Assembly (NCBI RefSeq): GCF_028502605.1
Contig: NC_079234.1
Span: 4,650,001-4,714,000, forward strand
Source of the DNA: Trichoderma breve
Taxonomy: Eukaryota; Ascomycota; Sordariomycetes; Hypocreales; Hypocreaceae
Reading direction: 5' to 3'
DNA: 64,000 nt
Under the pieces are notes generated by a model. The model did not search any database. It was not told the origin of the DNA and saw only the letters and a program-made list of their open reading frames with translations. The first letter of the stretch is position 1; each line of letters starts with the position of its first letter. Position numbers and translations under genes: made by a program. Of this stretch, positions 33,617 to 47,100 are shown in pieces.

Positions 33617-35688
33617 ATGCAGGCCCCTGTGTTGGTTATGAGTGCGTATACCCAATGCCCGCCTTGCCCGTTCTATCAAGAGAGAGGCGGTGACTTCTTC
33701 TTGACACGCCAGTCGGGATGGATGTTGGTCCCTGTGATTATAAGCTGACGCATTGCTCGCAGACACCAATGCTGGTGAGAGACAGACCGGACGGAGAGCT
33801 CAGCTGTCAAACATTGCTGCCGCCAAAACGTGTGTTGATGCACCCGCCATGTCGATCAAAGCCGAATAAACCTAGCTGACTTAGTTTTTTTCTATTCCAG
33901 CGTTGCCGACATCATTCGATCATGTCTCGGTCCCAAGGCCATGCTGAAGATGCTGCTCGACCCCATGGGCGGTATCGTTCTGACCAACGACGGCCACGCC
34001 ATTCTTCGAGAAATCGAAGTTTCCCACCCTGCTGCCAAGAGCATGATCGAGCTCAGCCGAACACAGGACGAAGAGGTTGGTGATGGCACTACCACAGTCA
34101 TTATCCTAGGTATGTCTGGTTCTCGTTTCTCCCACTTGCTGAAAAGGATTGCCCAACGAATGGAGGGGGGAAGGGGCAAAAAAAAGGGGGAGACTCATGA
34201 GAGGAGAAAGAAGTTTGGTTCTGACTTTGACTTAGCTGGAGAAATCCTGGCACAGGCCCTCCCCCAACTCGAGCGTAATATCCACCCCGTCGTCATCATT
34301 TCCGCCTTCAAGCGTGCCCTGAAGGATGCCATCGAAATCATCGACGAGATCTCCCTACCGATCGATGTCAATGACGACAAGGCCATGGCCCAGCTCATCT
34401 CCTCCTCGATCGGCACCAAATTCGTCTCTCGATGGATGGATCAGATGTGTTCTCTGGCTCTCAAGGCTGTGCGGACCGTTACCTGGGAAGCTGGCAATGG
34501 CAAGACCGAGGTCGACATCAAGCGATATGCCCGTATCGAAAAGGTCCCTGGCGGCGAAATCGAGGATAGCAGGGTTTTGGATGGACTCATGTTGAACAAG
34601 GATATTACGCACCCGAAGATGCGACGACGCATCGAGAACCCCCGAATTGTCCTGCTGGACTGCCCCTTGGAGTACAAGAAGGGTGAATCCCAGACCAACA
34701 TCGAAATCACAAAGGAGGAAGACTGGAACCGAATTTTGCAGATTGAAGAGGAGCAGATCAAGATTTTGTGTGATACCATCCTCTCCGTCAAGCCCGACCT
34801 GGTTATTACCGAAAAGGGTGTTTCTGGTGAGTCCGATCCAATGACCCCTACACGCCGCAGAATTCAAAACTAATGGTGCCATCAGATCTTGCCCAGCACT
34901 ACCTAATGAAGGCCAACGTTACGGCCCTTCGCCGAGTTCGCAAGACGGACAACAACAGAATAGCCCGTGCTACGGGTGCCACTATCGTCAACAGAGTGGA
35001 GGATCTTCAAGAGTCAGACGTCGGCACTCGCTGCGGTCTGTTCGAGATTGAGAAGATTGGTGACGAGTACTTTACATTCCTCACAAAGTGCGAGGACCCC
35101 AAGGCCTGCACAATCCTGCTTCGTGGTCCCTCCAAAGATGTCCTCAACGAGATTGAGCGAAACCTCCAGGATGCCATGGGCGTTGCCCGAAACGTCATGT
35201 TCCACCCTCGACTATCACCTGGTGGTGGCGCAACCGAGATGGCCGTCTCCGTCCGGCTGGCCCAGAAGGCCAAGGGTGTCGAGGGTGTCCAGCAGTGGCC
35301 ATACAAGGCCGTTGCCGATGCTTTGGAGGTGATCCCGAGGACGCTAGTGCAGAATGCTGGCAAGAGCCCGGTTCGTGTGCTGACAGAGCTTCGCGCCAAG
35401 CAAGCCGAGGGCAAGAGCTCATGGGGTGTCAACGGCGATACTGGTGCCATTGCGGATATGACTGAGTATAACGTGTGGGAGCCCGAGGCTATTAAGCTGC
35501 AGAGTCTGAAGACTGCTATTGAGGTATGTTGCCGTGATGCTCATGAAGCCCTTTGCCCCGATCGAAGCAACCTAAGCTAACTTTGTGATTACTAGGCTGC
35601 CTGTTTGTTGCTAAGAGTAGACGATATCTGCAGTGCAAAGAAGATACAGGGAGGTGGCGCTCCTGGAGTTGGAGGTGGTGACGACTAA
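33617..35688 (+). CDS. CCT3: T-complex chaperonin CCT, gamma subunit
   Basis: One of eight subunits of the cytosolic TRiC/CCT ring that folds actin, tubulin and WD40 proteins using ATP. Six exons: 33617-33641, 33763-33829, 33901-34109, 34236-34826, 34886-35523 and 35596-35688, giving 540 residues, the normal length. The N-terminus reads MQAPVLVMNTNAGER, specific to the gamma subunit. Group II chaperonin ATP-binding signatures are present: LGPKAMLKMLLDPMGG, ILTNDGHAIL-type (VLTNDGHAILRE) and DEEVGDGTTTVI. The catalytic Asp region NGDTGAIADM and the SPGGGATEM segment follow. The end reads VDDICSAKKIQGGGAPGVGG. The first exon is only 25 nt and codes eight residues, so the start relies on splicing. 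Confidence 0.96.
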
Positions 35689-36072
35689 GCGAGCGGATGT
35701 AAGGTTGAGGATTGAAGATGTAAATGATGCCCTTTAAGAAGCCATGGTCAGGGAGGATAGCATGTCAAGTTTGCTTGGAAGGGCCAAAGCCTGTTCCAAC
35801 ACATGTTGGGACTGGGGTGGGAGCATTTTCAAACGAATCTAAGGGGGAAACGAAAATTTTCAAAATAGACATTGGTATTAAACTAAGGGCCGCTGAAAGA
35901 GGCGACACATAGATCTATGAAATGGCATTCTATACGGGTATCACTGCTTCTAACTATTATATCATTACAACACCACCAACTCTGTCCGAGAAGGCGATAA
36001 GAGAAACCTCTTCAGTCATATGTTCAGCCTTATTTTGCGTTCTTCCCCTTTCTCCCGGGCCCCGGCTCTTGC
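35689..36072. other. Convergent 3' flank, CCT3 and DUF1168 gene
   Basis: About 380 bp between convergent stops; AT-rich, presumably 3' untranslated regions. Nothing else seen. Confidence 0.5.
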
Positions 36073-36708
36073 TCAATCGTCATCGTGAATGACGAGGCCC
36101 ACGGGTTCTGTGGAAGCGCTGGTAGCTTTCTCACTGCCATTCCTATCAGTTCCACTCTCTTTCGTGTTTGGTTTCTTGGTTTCTTGAGATGTTTCATCTG
36201 TTCCAGGTGCCGCCAATGTCTTGTCACCATTGCCATTGGGTCCTTTTGCGTTGTTGCCGTTCTCTCCTCCTTTGCCCTTGTTGGCCTTTCGAGCCTTGGC
36301 CTTGTCCCTCTTCTCGCGATTCTTCCTCGTCTTCTCCTCATCCTTGCGCAGCTTCTCCGCCTTGTCCTTTTCAAAATCGTCCTGCTCGCGTTCCCGCCTG
36401 ACCTCTTCGTCCATCTCCCTCAGGCGCTCGTACTCGCGCCGACGAGCGGCCTTGTAGACGTGGAACTCGCCGGAGCCGGCACCGGCGCTGGAGCCCTGGA
36501 CGTTTGTGACGATTTCGGGGGGCGGCGGGCGCTTGCTGCCGGGGGCGAGGGCGGAGGACGGGACGCGGATCTCCTGGTCGGGCTTTTTGAAGAGGGCGTC
36601 GACGGAGGCGGCTTGGGCGGACACGGGGGTGAGGGCGCGTCGCTTGGTCGGGCGCTTGGAGCGAGGGTCGGCGGAGGTTGGGATCGACTCTGGGCCTTCG
36701 GCGGACAT
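36073..36708 (-). CDS. PRKRIP1 homologue (DUF1168), spliceosome-associated
   Basis: Human PRKRIP1 is a long-helix protein that binds double-stranded RNA and is found in the catalytic spliceosome. Single exon of 211 residues from the ATG at 36708 (MSAEGPES); the frame is open further upstream but this Met starts the conserved part. The DUF1168 core is clear: FKKPDQEIRVP, then PPPEIVTNVQGSSAGAGSGE, then FHVYKAARRREYERLREMDE. A long Lys/Glu/Arg coiled-coil helix follows (residues about 105-150), as in the family. The last 60 residues are low-complexity Gly/Asn/Thr and end VGLVIHDDD. It converges on CCT3 and diverges from the Det1-like gene. Confidence 0.85.
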   Translation of the reverse strand: MSAEGPESIPTSADPRSKRPTKRRALTPVSAQAASVDALFKKPDQEIRVPSSALAPGSKRPPPPEIVTNVQGSSAGAGSGEFHVYKAARRREYERLREMDEEVRREREQDDFEKDKAEKLRKDEEKTRKNREKRDKAKARKANKGKGGENGNNAKGPNGNGDKTLAAPGTDETSQETKKPNTKESGTDRNGSEKATSASTEPVGLVIHDDD

Positions 36709-38033
36709 GGTGGGCGAGTGGTGTTGATTTTTGTGCGAAAGAGGTAGGTTTGATAGGTAGGTTTGATGCTTGGTTGGTGATGCTTGCGACGCGATGCGAC
36801 CAGGAGGGTAGAAGCTATGCAAAGAGAGGCAGCGGTTTGTTTTCAGGGCTCAATGAGATGATGAGTGTTCCAACAGAGCTGTGGATGAATTTCGATGCGA
36901 CGAGGAGCGAATTGGCGATGGAGGATGTAATGTCGTTTGTCTGGTGAAAGCTGGTAGAGGCAGAGGAAAAAATCCATCACAAAATACAGGCAGCCATGAC
37001 GGCCTCTGTCCAATGTCGATGTGCTGCTGAAGGCACTAAGCCAAGTAGAGGTTACAGGGACTGGGAGCCTTATAAGGAGTGGAGGGGTAGCGCCGGAAGC
37101 CGAGATCTGGGCCGCTACAGATTCAATGCACGACTAAATAGGATCGTTGAGGCCATGAATGAGTTTAATATCAATGCTGTTGAATTGTGATGACAGACAC
37201 TATGAATCCTATGAGAAGATGTTAGTACTTTCAATATTCGACAGTACTCCGTAGTGACAATGACTTCAATATTATCTGCGACAAGCTCCGTAAGGAAGCC
37301 AGGATTGTATGATGTGCTACAGCCTCGAAACTTCCATCACCCACTGCGCCACATCCGAAGCGCCTCCTGCTTTCCCCGGGGCAGCTTTCTAAGCAATTTC
37401 TCATCTTGAAGACAGCTTCAAGGACCACTAACCGAGTCACTTGAGGCAAAATCCCGCCGGCCAGGTGGCGGAGGCGCTGATTACAGTTTGCACGGGGTAC
37501 ATGCTTAATCTCAATCCCATTGTTCATACTGATTCCATTAACACAGTTGCTGTATCATGTACGCCTAAACTCTGACGGCTCCCAGCGTGTTTATAGGGAC
37601 CGGTACTTGCGTATGGTTGATTGATCGGTACCTCAGCCTTACTAACAGCCGAATGCCGCCCGCCACCTTTAATGCCCATCTACTATAACCAACCATCTAC
37701 CGCAACCCAGCCTCTATCTCTTTTAACAACTCACCGGCTTCTAAACTCTGGCTGCCTTTTTGTTTCATCTCTCTCTACTTCATCTTCTTCTGCCTCCTGC
37801 GCCCAGTCCTGATTTTCCTCTGGGAGCCGATTTCGGGACAAGGGGTGTTTGACGCCAGTAGTTCGAAACACAGCAACATCCAAACCATCATCCCACCAAC
37901 GCTTACAAAACACACCATTCACCCCACCACCATCTATTAATATCTGCCAGTCCCGCGGATCGATCGATCGACTTCGACCTCCCATCTTGAGCCTCAGCAT
38001 CTTACTTGATACCCGCACGTGCGCATAGCGACC
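36709..38033. promoter_or_regulatory. Divergent promoter region with one TACTCCGTA
   Basis: About 1.3 kb between divergent starts. It contains TACTCCGTA at 37245-37253. The 300 bp before 38034 is CA- and CT-rich (CTACCGCAACCCAGCC, TTCATCTCTCTC), a typical leader. No gene supported. Confidence 0.45.
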
Positions 38034-39545
38034 ATGGCAAAGCCGCGGCTGATTATTCTCATCCGCCATGCCCAATCTGAGGGCAACAGTAGGCCTTTCT
38101 CCCCAGTCTCCTCCATGCCCTTGACCAAGCCATAACTGACCGCCCTCGTCCAGAGAACCGCGAGATACACCAGACAATCCCCGATCATCGTGTCAAGCTC
38201 ACGCAAGATGGCTGGGCCCAGGCTCACGAGGCCGGTCGCCGCCTACGCAAGCTGCTCCGCCCAGACGACACCCTTCACTTCTTCACCTCGCCGTATCGTC
38301 GCACACGAGAGACCACAGAGGGCATCTTGGCTACTTTGACGTCGGACGACCCCGAACCCTCACCCTACCGTCGGTCCAGCATCAAGGTCTACGAGGAGCC
38401 TCGTCTACGAGAGCAGGACTTTGGCAACTTCCAGCCATGCAGCACCGAGATGGAGCGCATGTGGCAGGAGAGGGCCGACTACGGCCACTTCTTCTACCGC
38501 ATCCCCGACGGAGAGAGTGCTGCGGATGCCTACGATCGGGTTAGCGGCTTCAACGAGAGCCTGTGGCGCCAGTTTGGCGAGGACGACTTTGCCAGCGTGT
38601 GTGTCCTAGGTGAGCTTCATCCCGTGGCATTCTCGCTGTGAATCCATATCTAACGAATAGTGAGCAGTCACTCACGGTCTCATGTCTCGTGTCTTCCTCA
38701 TGAAGTGGTATCACTTCTCTGTCGAGTATTTTGAGGACCTTCGCAACATTAACCATTGCGAGTTTCTCATTATGCGCAAGCAAGACAATGGAAAATACAA
38801 TCTGGAGAACAAGCTACGCACTTGGTCCGAGCTGCGGAGGGAGCGAACACAGGCTATCCAAGACAAGGAAAAGGACGGCGAAGACAAGAATGGTGATGGC
38901 ACTAAGAATGGCGAGGGCTCCAAGGATGTCAAGGACGCCAAAGATGATTTCAAGCTGCAACATACTCAGAGCTTCGTTGCCGTTCGCCGATGGGGAGGCT
39001 GCCCGAATGGTTGCAACCACGCCGCTCATTACAGTAGCCATCAGAGGGCAGCACATGTGCCGCGGCACGAGGAAAAAGGCTCTGCCACAAATCTCGCCAT
39101 GAGGAGACAGCAACGCCATGTATCGAACAGCTCTGATGAGGGCGACAGCGAAGAACCCCCGAAGGAAACCAAGAAGAAGGTTAACATCGAAGCAGCTCGG
39201 GCATTTGACGAGATCGTTTCCTCTCCCGACGGCACGCCTTCCTTCATCACCGCAGAGGATCGGATACGCCACATCAAGTATCTACACGTTGGACGGGATG
39301 CCGGCGGGACGTACTCAGGCCACCCCTCGATTGCGGGTAGTGACACCGAGGCATCGGACGATGAGAGCATGCGTCGCACCCGTATGGCGTCCCTAGATTC
39401 TCGAATCAAATCTGGCAGTGCATTGGCTAACCGCCTTGGAGATGAGCCTGGACCAGATGCCAGCGCTGCGGACCATGAGCCCGAGGCAGAGGATCTAGAT
39501 GAGATTGAAAGGGAGGACAAAAGTATCAGAGGAAGCGTATACTAA
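38034..39545 (+). CDS. Det1-like histidine phosphatase (phosphoglycerate mutase family)
   Basis: Member of the histidine phosphatase superfamily, resembling yeast Det1, an acid phosphatase linked to sterol movement between membranes. Three exons: 38034-38088, 38154-38609 and 38668-39545, giving 462 residues. The catalytic signature is LIRHAQSEGN at the start, where the His takes the phosphate. The second Arg lies in SPYRRTRETT, the acidic donor in EPRLREQDFGNFQ, and the second His in VTHGLMSRVF. The catalytic domain ends near residue 230. The remaining half is hydrophilic and fungal-specific, with a Lys/Asp-rich patch (KDGEDKNGDGTKNGE), the conserved-looking RRWGGCPNGCNHAAHY and an acidic tail. 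That extension makes it longer than a plain phosphoglycerate mutase. Confidence 0.85.
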
Positions 39546-40915
39546 AAAGAAGAAGAAGTAGAAATTGTTGTTGTTGTATTGGGCTGGGTAAACGTGTCAG
39601 ACGAAGCGACTTTGGTACTGTTTTGTTTTGGGTGATTTGATACCTATATAGACTGGATTGTCTAGCATTTCTGAGTGGGAAACGAAAAGCGTTGTGCCTT
39701 ATTTGTTAGATTGGTTACGAAATACATTGACATTGACTTCGAGTGTGACATTAACATTACGCCCTTTCGAAACGTCAAGTATAAGACACGGTTGAGATAC
39801 TGGGACAGTCTTGAACGAATATCAACTTTGATGCTAGTCTTTGCTAACCATATCCTTCTGCCTGTGGCATTTTGCTGCCAACCTTTTTACTTGTTCTCGG
39901 CCGCCTGTTGCTATCGCATCGCTATTAACCATAACATCCCTTGTCCCCAAAGCGCATGAGAATGCCGCAAAAAAAGGGGGGGGATTTTTTCTCCCAAAGC
40001 CAATATAATCCAGCAAATGTCAAAAAAGCAGTTTTTCTCCTCCACCCTTTTTTCCCCACTCCTCTGTCCATTTATAGAAAGAAACCAAGTGTCCATGTCC
40101 CTCCTCTCCTCCCTTCAAATCATAATATTGGAAAGGCAACGAGGACGGCCCCCTTTTCCCTCCGTCCTATTTCTCGGGAAAAAAAAAAAAAAAACAGTAA
40201 TGTCAATGATCAAATTAATACAAACGACCAAATCAAAGCAAGCACGCAGCACGCAAATCGACGAGGTCAGGAAGTGGATAAGAGAAAGAGAAGAAAAGAA
40301 GTAGAACAGAAGAAAGGTACGGATGAAGGATGAGAGGCTAGAATATAATCCCGTAATATGAACAGAGTAGAAAACAACAAAACACAGCCCCATTGTGCAT
40401 ACAAAGCGGTCGTTCTGACCAACATGCCCACTCCCCCTAGAAAAAGAAATATAAAAGACAGCCTAAAGAGAAAAAAACGAGCTCCGTCCATTCCTGTCCT
40501 TTATTTAATTAACCCTTTGCCCAGTCTTTCCCAGCCGTAGCCCTGAATAATTGCCTCCCTAGTCTTTTCCCCTGTCTTGCCAATCTGATACCAGCACTAA
40601 GAACAGAGAGGAGAAGAAATTCCACAAAAAAAGATTAAGAAAAGAAAAGAAAAGCTAAAAAGAAGGGGAGGCAAAATGAATTCAACCCTTCCATCTTTCC
40701 ATCTCACACTAAAAGCATCCATAGAGTGGACCAGGTGGCCAAGTGGCCAAGAAACCAGTTAAGAGAACCCTTCAAAACGTGATTTGCCTGCTGTAGAACA
40801 TGATGCCACATGACTGCTCGAATGCCTCGGGTTAGTCATGAAGAGCGAGAAAGAAAAATGAAGAGATAAAGAAGGAGGAGAATGATGATGGTGATGGTGA
40901 TGATGATGGTGATGA

Positions 40916-40946
<31 letters not shown>

Positions 40947-41114
40947 GCAGTAGAAGAAGAAAAGAAGAAGAAGAAGAGGCTCATGAGAGGAAATTGTTGC
41001 ATGTACCATCCTCTATAAGCCGCCAACCTTCGTCCATGAGATTTCCCTAGCACAAACGGTGGGTTTTGAAATAGAAATAAAACCAATTTTATGTAAACAA
41101 GAGAAACCCGGAGG
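39546..41114. other. Convergent 3' flank with A-run and GAT microsatellite
   Basis: About 1.6 kb, strongly purine-rich on the plus strand. It has a 16-base A run near 40181-40196, a GTGGCCAA tandem pair at 40735-40750 and the GAT repeat listed separately. No gene supported. Probably the long 3' ends of the two flanking genes. Confidence 0.4.
40882..40947. repeat. (GAT)n microsatellite
   Basis: Interrupted GAT/GGT repeat, about 20 units, followed by a GAA/AAG-rich stretch to about 40977. It lies in the 3' flank of the histidine kinase, on its antisense strand. Confidence 0.85.
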
Positions 41115-44100
41115 TTAGAAGAAGCTGGCCATCGCTCTACTGAGATCGATGAAGTCCACGGGTTTCGTCACATAGTCGCTGAATCCCGCTGCAGCACATT
41201 TTTCTTGAACGTCCGACATTACGTTTGCGGAAAGCGCAATGATTGGCATCTGAGGAAAGCCATACCCAAGTTCCCATTGCCGAATCTCTCGGCAGGCTTG
41301 ATAGCCATCTTTGCGTGGCATGTGGAGATCGCACTGCGACAGACGTTAGTCAAATAAGTTCATCTTCTTTTGTCAAAAATCAGAGGGCTCTCATCAACTC
41401 ACCAATATGAGAGAGTAGTAGTTGTGGGGTTTCGAAAAGACCTTTTCGAGACACTCCTCTCCGTCGACTGCAATGTCTACATCGACAGCAACCTTCATCA
41501 GGAACTTGGTCATTACTTTCTGGTTGACCGGATTGTCTTCCACCAACAGAACCCTGAAACCTTTGTTGCCCATGCGCTTCTGAAGCTCTAAGGAGCTTGC
41601 CTTCTGGCTCTCAAGCATTTGTTGTGCGGTCGATCTATTCCAGTCGGTACTCAAATCCCGTCTTCTATCCGGGTCGAAGATGACTGCAAAGCGCGATGGC
41701 TTAACGGGCTTGTAAATGAAGTTGACCAAATTATCCGAGAAAAGCTGCTCGTATTTGGTGCCAGATGAGTATTTCATCACTTCCTGACGCTGGACCGAGT
41801 CCGATAGAATCAGGATCATTGTGCTATCCATCTTCTGGGACTTGGTAATCTGGTCCATGACGCTGATGACCGCCTCGGCCTCACCCAAGTTGATGACAAT
41901 GTGAGTGAACCGGATCGGGTCATCGCCGCCAATATAATTTTCGGCCTCTTCAACACTGGCGACAGCTGTGATCTGATGGGGTACATCTTTTGGTAGTGTC
42001 ATCTCGATGTGCTGTGTAGTAGCTTCACGGCTGTGTGTTTGCGGGCAGATAATCAGTATCAAGTACATTGGCGGGCGGAAGATTTCAGATAGCAGTTTCT
42101 TGTCCGGCGTTACGCTCCGTGCTGTTGAGCTCCGATCGGATGGCATTTCAAGCTTCATTTGTGACAGGTCTTGGCCGCTAGCTTTAGCAGCCTCGCTAAA
42201 ACGAGCCAGCCCCGTATTCATTGATGTAATGGACGACCGATCGGTAACAAGTGACTGACCAGAGTGAGGAGATTGGTTAGAGCTCCCCGTCGAATCGCCT
42301 CCAGGAGAAATGAATTCGCCACCCACAAGACTTGCCGCATCCCCGACGTGCCCACGCTGGGCTGGGGTGGGAGGGAGCATCGCATCATGGGCACGCTGCT
42401 CGACCTCAGCAGATGTGGGAGGCACGAGTGTCGCGGTTGACCCTGGACTACTTGGCATTATAGGCCGGTCTTCGAGCGTAGGTAGCGAGCAGCGAGCCGT
42501 GAATGTGAACGTTGAGCCCTGGCCCATGACTGCCGTCCCCTCCATCTTGCCGCCATGGAGCTCAACAAGCTGCCTTGAAATAACCAGACCAAGTCCGCTG
42601 CCACCGTGCTGTCTAGTGCTACTCTCGTCGATTTGGCTGAAAGGCTTAAAAATAAGAGCCTTTTCTTCTTCAGAGAAGCCACGACCAGTGTCAGTGATGA
42701 TAAACTCGAGCATGATTTCGTTTTCTCCCGCAGTTGAGTCGTCCCCAGTGTATACTCTGCACTGGCTGAAAACTTCTCCTTCCGACGTGAACTTGATGGC
42801 GTTTCCAATGACGTTCAAGAGGACCTGGCGTATCCGAACTTTGTCTCCCTTCACCCATGCTGGGACATCCGCATCGACTAGGTAGTTGAGCTCAAGTCGC
42901 TTGGAAATGGCCATGGTCGAGACGAGTTCGTTGACGTCTTCGATAAGCGAACGTGTGTGGAACCATTCATATCTCAACTTCATCATCCCCGCATCTACTT
43001 TCGACAAATCCAAGATGTCGTTGATGATCATGATGAGACTATTGGCGCTAGTCTGAATGGTATTGGTGTAATCGCGCTGCTCTTCGTTGAGCGTGGTATC
43101 CTGCAAGAAGCTCACCATGCCCGATATCCCTATAAGGGGTGTACGAATCTCGTGAGACATGTTGCTCAAGAAACGGCCCTTTGATTCCATGGCCTCTTTC
43201 AGCTTCGCCTCAAGAAGCTTGTGATCGTTTATATCCGTGGCAGAGCCAAAGTAGGAACTTGCGCCGCTACCAAAGTCAATGGTGTCAATCTCGACACAGC
43301 GAATGAGATGCCATCGATATTCTCCAGTCTTTGAACGCAGCCGTACTTCCGTCGTGTAGGATAGTCTGCCATTGGAGTCTGTACCCACTTTGATGACGCC
43401 CTTTTTGGCAAGCTCTGCTATCTCGGGATTGGCAAGCTGATAGCCAGTTTCTTTGCCGGAGTCAACTTGCTTGCTCGGTTTTCGTCCATGGCCCTGAGAC
43501 TGCGCCAGACGATCCTTTGTTGCGCCGGTAGGTGTGTTTGTGGTGTCACTAGAAACAGAGCTCCCATTGTCTTTTCGGTTTGATGATGACGGTGGAGATG
43601 TCGGTTGCGAAGAAGGAATGCGACACCTGGCCAAGTCCTCCGGATGGACAAAATCCATGAAACCCAGGCGCAGTGCATCATCAAAGCTCTGGCCGGTGTA
43701 AGACAGCCATTGCTCGTTTGCAAATGTCACGCCGTCCTCTTCAGTCGCAGTAAATATGATTTGCGGGATCAGGTTGGCCAGTAGGCGGTGCTTCGCTTCC
43801 GAGGCCTCCACTTCCTGCTGGCGGGCGGCCTTGATTTCTGCTATGCGCTGCTCATGAATATCCAGATATGAACCTAAGAACTGCACAACAGCACCACGCT
43901 TGTCTTTGGAAGCCACAGCGCGAGCGTAAAACCACCTATAAGCGCCATCAAACCTCTTGATTCTCACGGTACTGGAGAACTGCTCTCCAGTTCGCAGTGA
44001 GTGACTCCAGGCGCTGAGATATTCATCGCGCTCGTCTGGGTGGATGCTGCCCCAGGGATCTGCGGACAAATCTGCCACTGTCTGTCCTCGGTAGGACAGA

Positions 44101-47100
44101 TAACGGCTATTGACCCAGACGATTTCGCCCGTCTGCGGTAACGCAACGAATACCTGGGCGGGTAGCGAGTCCAGGATGAGGCCCTTCAATTTGTCGGAAG
44201 GCGGTGGCATGTCAGCAGCTGAGGCGATGAATGAGCTGCTCCTATGCAGAACGCCTACATTAGACGCCAACGGGGGCCGGCCGGGCAAACTGGCGCCAGG
44301 GGGCAGGGACTGGAACGTCGACGCAAAGTCTGCTCCGTAACTGTGCAGAAGGGTGTGGCTTCGTTTGAACGGGCCCTGCTCGAGCTTCAGAGACTCAGGG
44401 TATCTATCACCCGCCAAGGGGTCCAGGTCAACGCTCCCATCCAAGCTATTGCGGGAGTGGACGTCTCTTGGATTAGGCTCATCAGAGCTCCCTGTGTGTC
44501 TATCTGCAAACTCATCGGTGTCCATCATGGCAGCCTGGGGAGTCTGAGGAACTTTGTTACCAGACAAGCGAGATGGTCGCACGTCTCCCGAAGGGTCGTC
44601 CTTGGACCCAGCTCGAGACCGCTGTGAGTTCTGCCTCGCCAGCTTGCTGCCGAAATAACCTCCCGAAGACTGAGAGATGCCCGCTGGGCTCGCTGCAGGC
44701 TGCCGTCTTTCCGCAAGATAGACCAAAGCCCCTGAATCCCATCCTGGAGTGCCGGTCGGGGAGTCGGTTGTACTCTTAGAAATGCCAGAATAGTCGCTTG
44801 GGCTGGTGATGCTCCCGGCTAATGACTGCTGTAAAACAGCCGTCTCGTCGGCAGCGAGATACGCAGCGCTCTCAATAGGCCGCCCATATGCCGAGACTGC
44901 ACCAAATCCAGCCGTAGATGGTCTTCTACGCTTAAGCCCGGCAAGTTCTGTTTCGAGGTTGGTATAGTGCCGACACAGCGAAAAGGACGTGGCGAGATGT
45001 GGTGCAAGATGCTCTAGCGAGTGCCGTAGATTGGCCGGGTATGGGATGACGGGGCTCAGAATGGACAGAATAGCAATTGGAGCAGGCTTGTCTTTCTTCT
45101 GAGTCTCGGGTTCCGTAAGAGGCTGGCGATGAGTACTCTCTGGCGATTGGCTGCTTCTCGAGTGCGATTTCTGGTGCATTGTCGTGGCATCAAGCTTGAA
45201 TTGGTGGGGTTGCAGCTTAGAGGCTAAGACGTTCGAAAGGGGTATGTGCAAAACCGTCCATGAGTGATCAACGCCGATGGCTTCGGGAGGGCGCAGTGTA
45301 GTGTAGTCCGTCGGCGTGGGATCAGGGTTGAAAGACTCCTCGTCAACGGTGGCATCGGTGAAGAAGGGGTTTTCCTTTGGATCAGGTCTAACTGCGGGTG
45401 ATGGAGCCGGAGATTGCGACCATGGCGATGGAGGAGTCTGCTCGTACTCTTCATATTTGGGGGTGGGTGGCCGTGGGCTGTCGTCATCTAGTATGGTGTC
45501 ACCAAAATGAACCTTAGCTCTAATGGAGGCACGGGTGGCACCAGTGGCGCCGGAAAAGAAGGACGACAGCTTGGTCGCAGAGTCGGATCTCTTGTTCTTT
45601 GGTCTCTTCGGTAGCTCTTGGCCGGGTGTTCTTGGACCAGACCTGAGGACACCTGTCTGACCCATCGGTGGTACAGACGGAGCTACTGGCGCCAAGTAAG
45701 GATAGTTCCTCGTCAAGGCTACAGGTCGCCCACGCTCTAACACTCTCATGACGCCGGTGTTGTCAATCAGGGGGTCGGCTTCATAATCGAGAGCCTGGAG
45801 AACTGGGAGGACTCTGCCCTGGCCATTGTATTTGGCCGCAAAAGGCGCCTCCCAGCTAGGAATGTCCCGTTGTTGCTGTTGCTGTTGTTGCTCTTCTTCG
45901 ATACAGTCATGCTGCTCCAGGGTGCTCTTGTTAAGCTTGGCGTGGTCATTTTCGGGTGCTGCCGCTGTGTGGATGGACGCAGAGTGTGTTTGGCTCCTCG
46001 TCAAGTATGCAGGCCGACGAGGTGCCGCCATTACCAGTCCGTCCTGCGACCTCTCCTTATTTTCTTCGAAGCTGGTAAACGAGTGACGGCTTGCGAAAGC
46101 GGGTCGCTTTGGCCCGTCCACGGGCGTGCCGGCGGTAGGGCTGGCGGCGACATCATCGGCGGCGTCGTTCTCCGTACTTTGCACCGCACTGGTGCCCCTC
46201 GCCAAGTATTCCATACTGAGGTCATCCTGCTCATGCTCATTATATGTAGCCTTTTGTCCCCACGGCACATTCTCAATGTCAGTGGTATCGGCCGGGATTG
46301 CCAACGTCACACGCTCGGCCTTGTACACTTCTCGCATGACCTGGACGACAGTGCTCCACCAGGCGTCGAGACCTGGCTCTGCGGAAAGCATTAACGAGAG
46401 ATCATACAGATTAGGGGTGGGGAAATCAAAGTTATCGGGTTGCGGGGTGGCTCCCGGTTGAAAATTCAAAACCGAAGCTGGTGTGGACGTCTCTGATAGG
46501 ACTCTATCGAGCACGCCGCGATGCTCAAAGGCTATCGCTTGGGGAGAACGGGAGTAACCTGATGCAGGAGAAGGTTGAGTGGCGGGTTGAGAAAAACCTG
46601 ACGGGCCAAGGCTTCCAGGCGGCATAGCCATCCGAGGGAAAGGGTACGACGGAGTGCTAGCGATGGGGCCCGGGGTCACGCCTCCTCGAATTGTGTTTCC
46701 AGACTCGGTCGACGTAGTAGTAAAAGCAGAGGAGGTTGGATAGGGGGAGTTCAAGACTGCATCCTCGAGGATGGGTGCCACGCGGGCCTTATCGGGCTGG
46801 CCTAAGGGCAGTTCTTGAGCGGAGATGTCCCGCAGCTCCAGATCGCGGATCAACTTTCCCCGATATTCAACAAGCTTCTGCTGCGATTGGTTTGGTCCCT
46901 CAGCCGTCGGCGTCTCACCTTCTGCGGAACCGTTGACTACAGAGGAGCGTAGAGTAGTGGGCGAGGAAGTATGGCTGTCATGCTCGTCATCGACATTTGC
47001 GTCGAGGTTGGCACTGGCGTGGGCATTGGCATTGGCACTAGTATCGACATGGAGATTGACATCAACGTCGTCCCGGTTCTGGTTCTGGTACTGATTTTGC

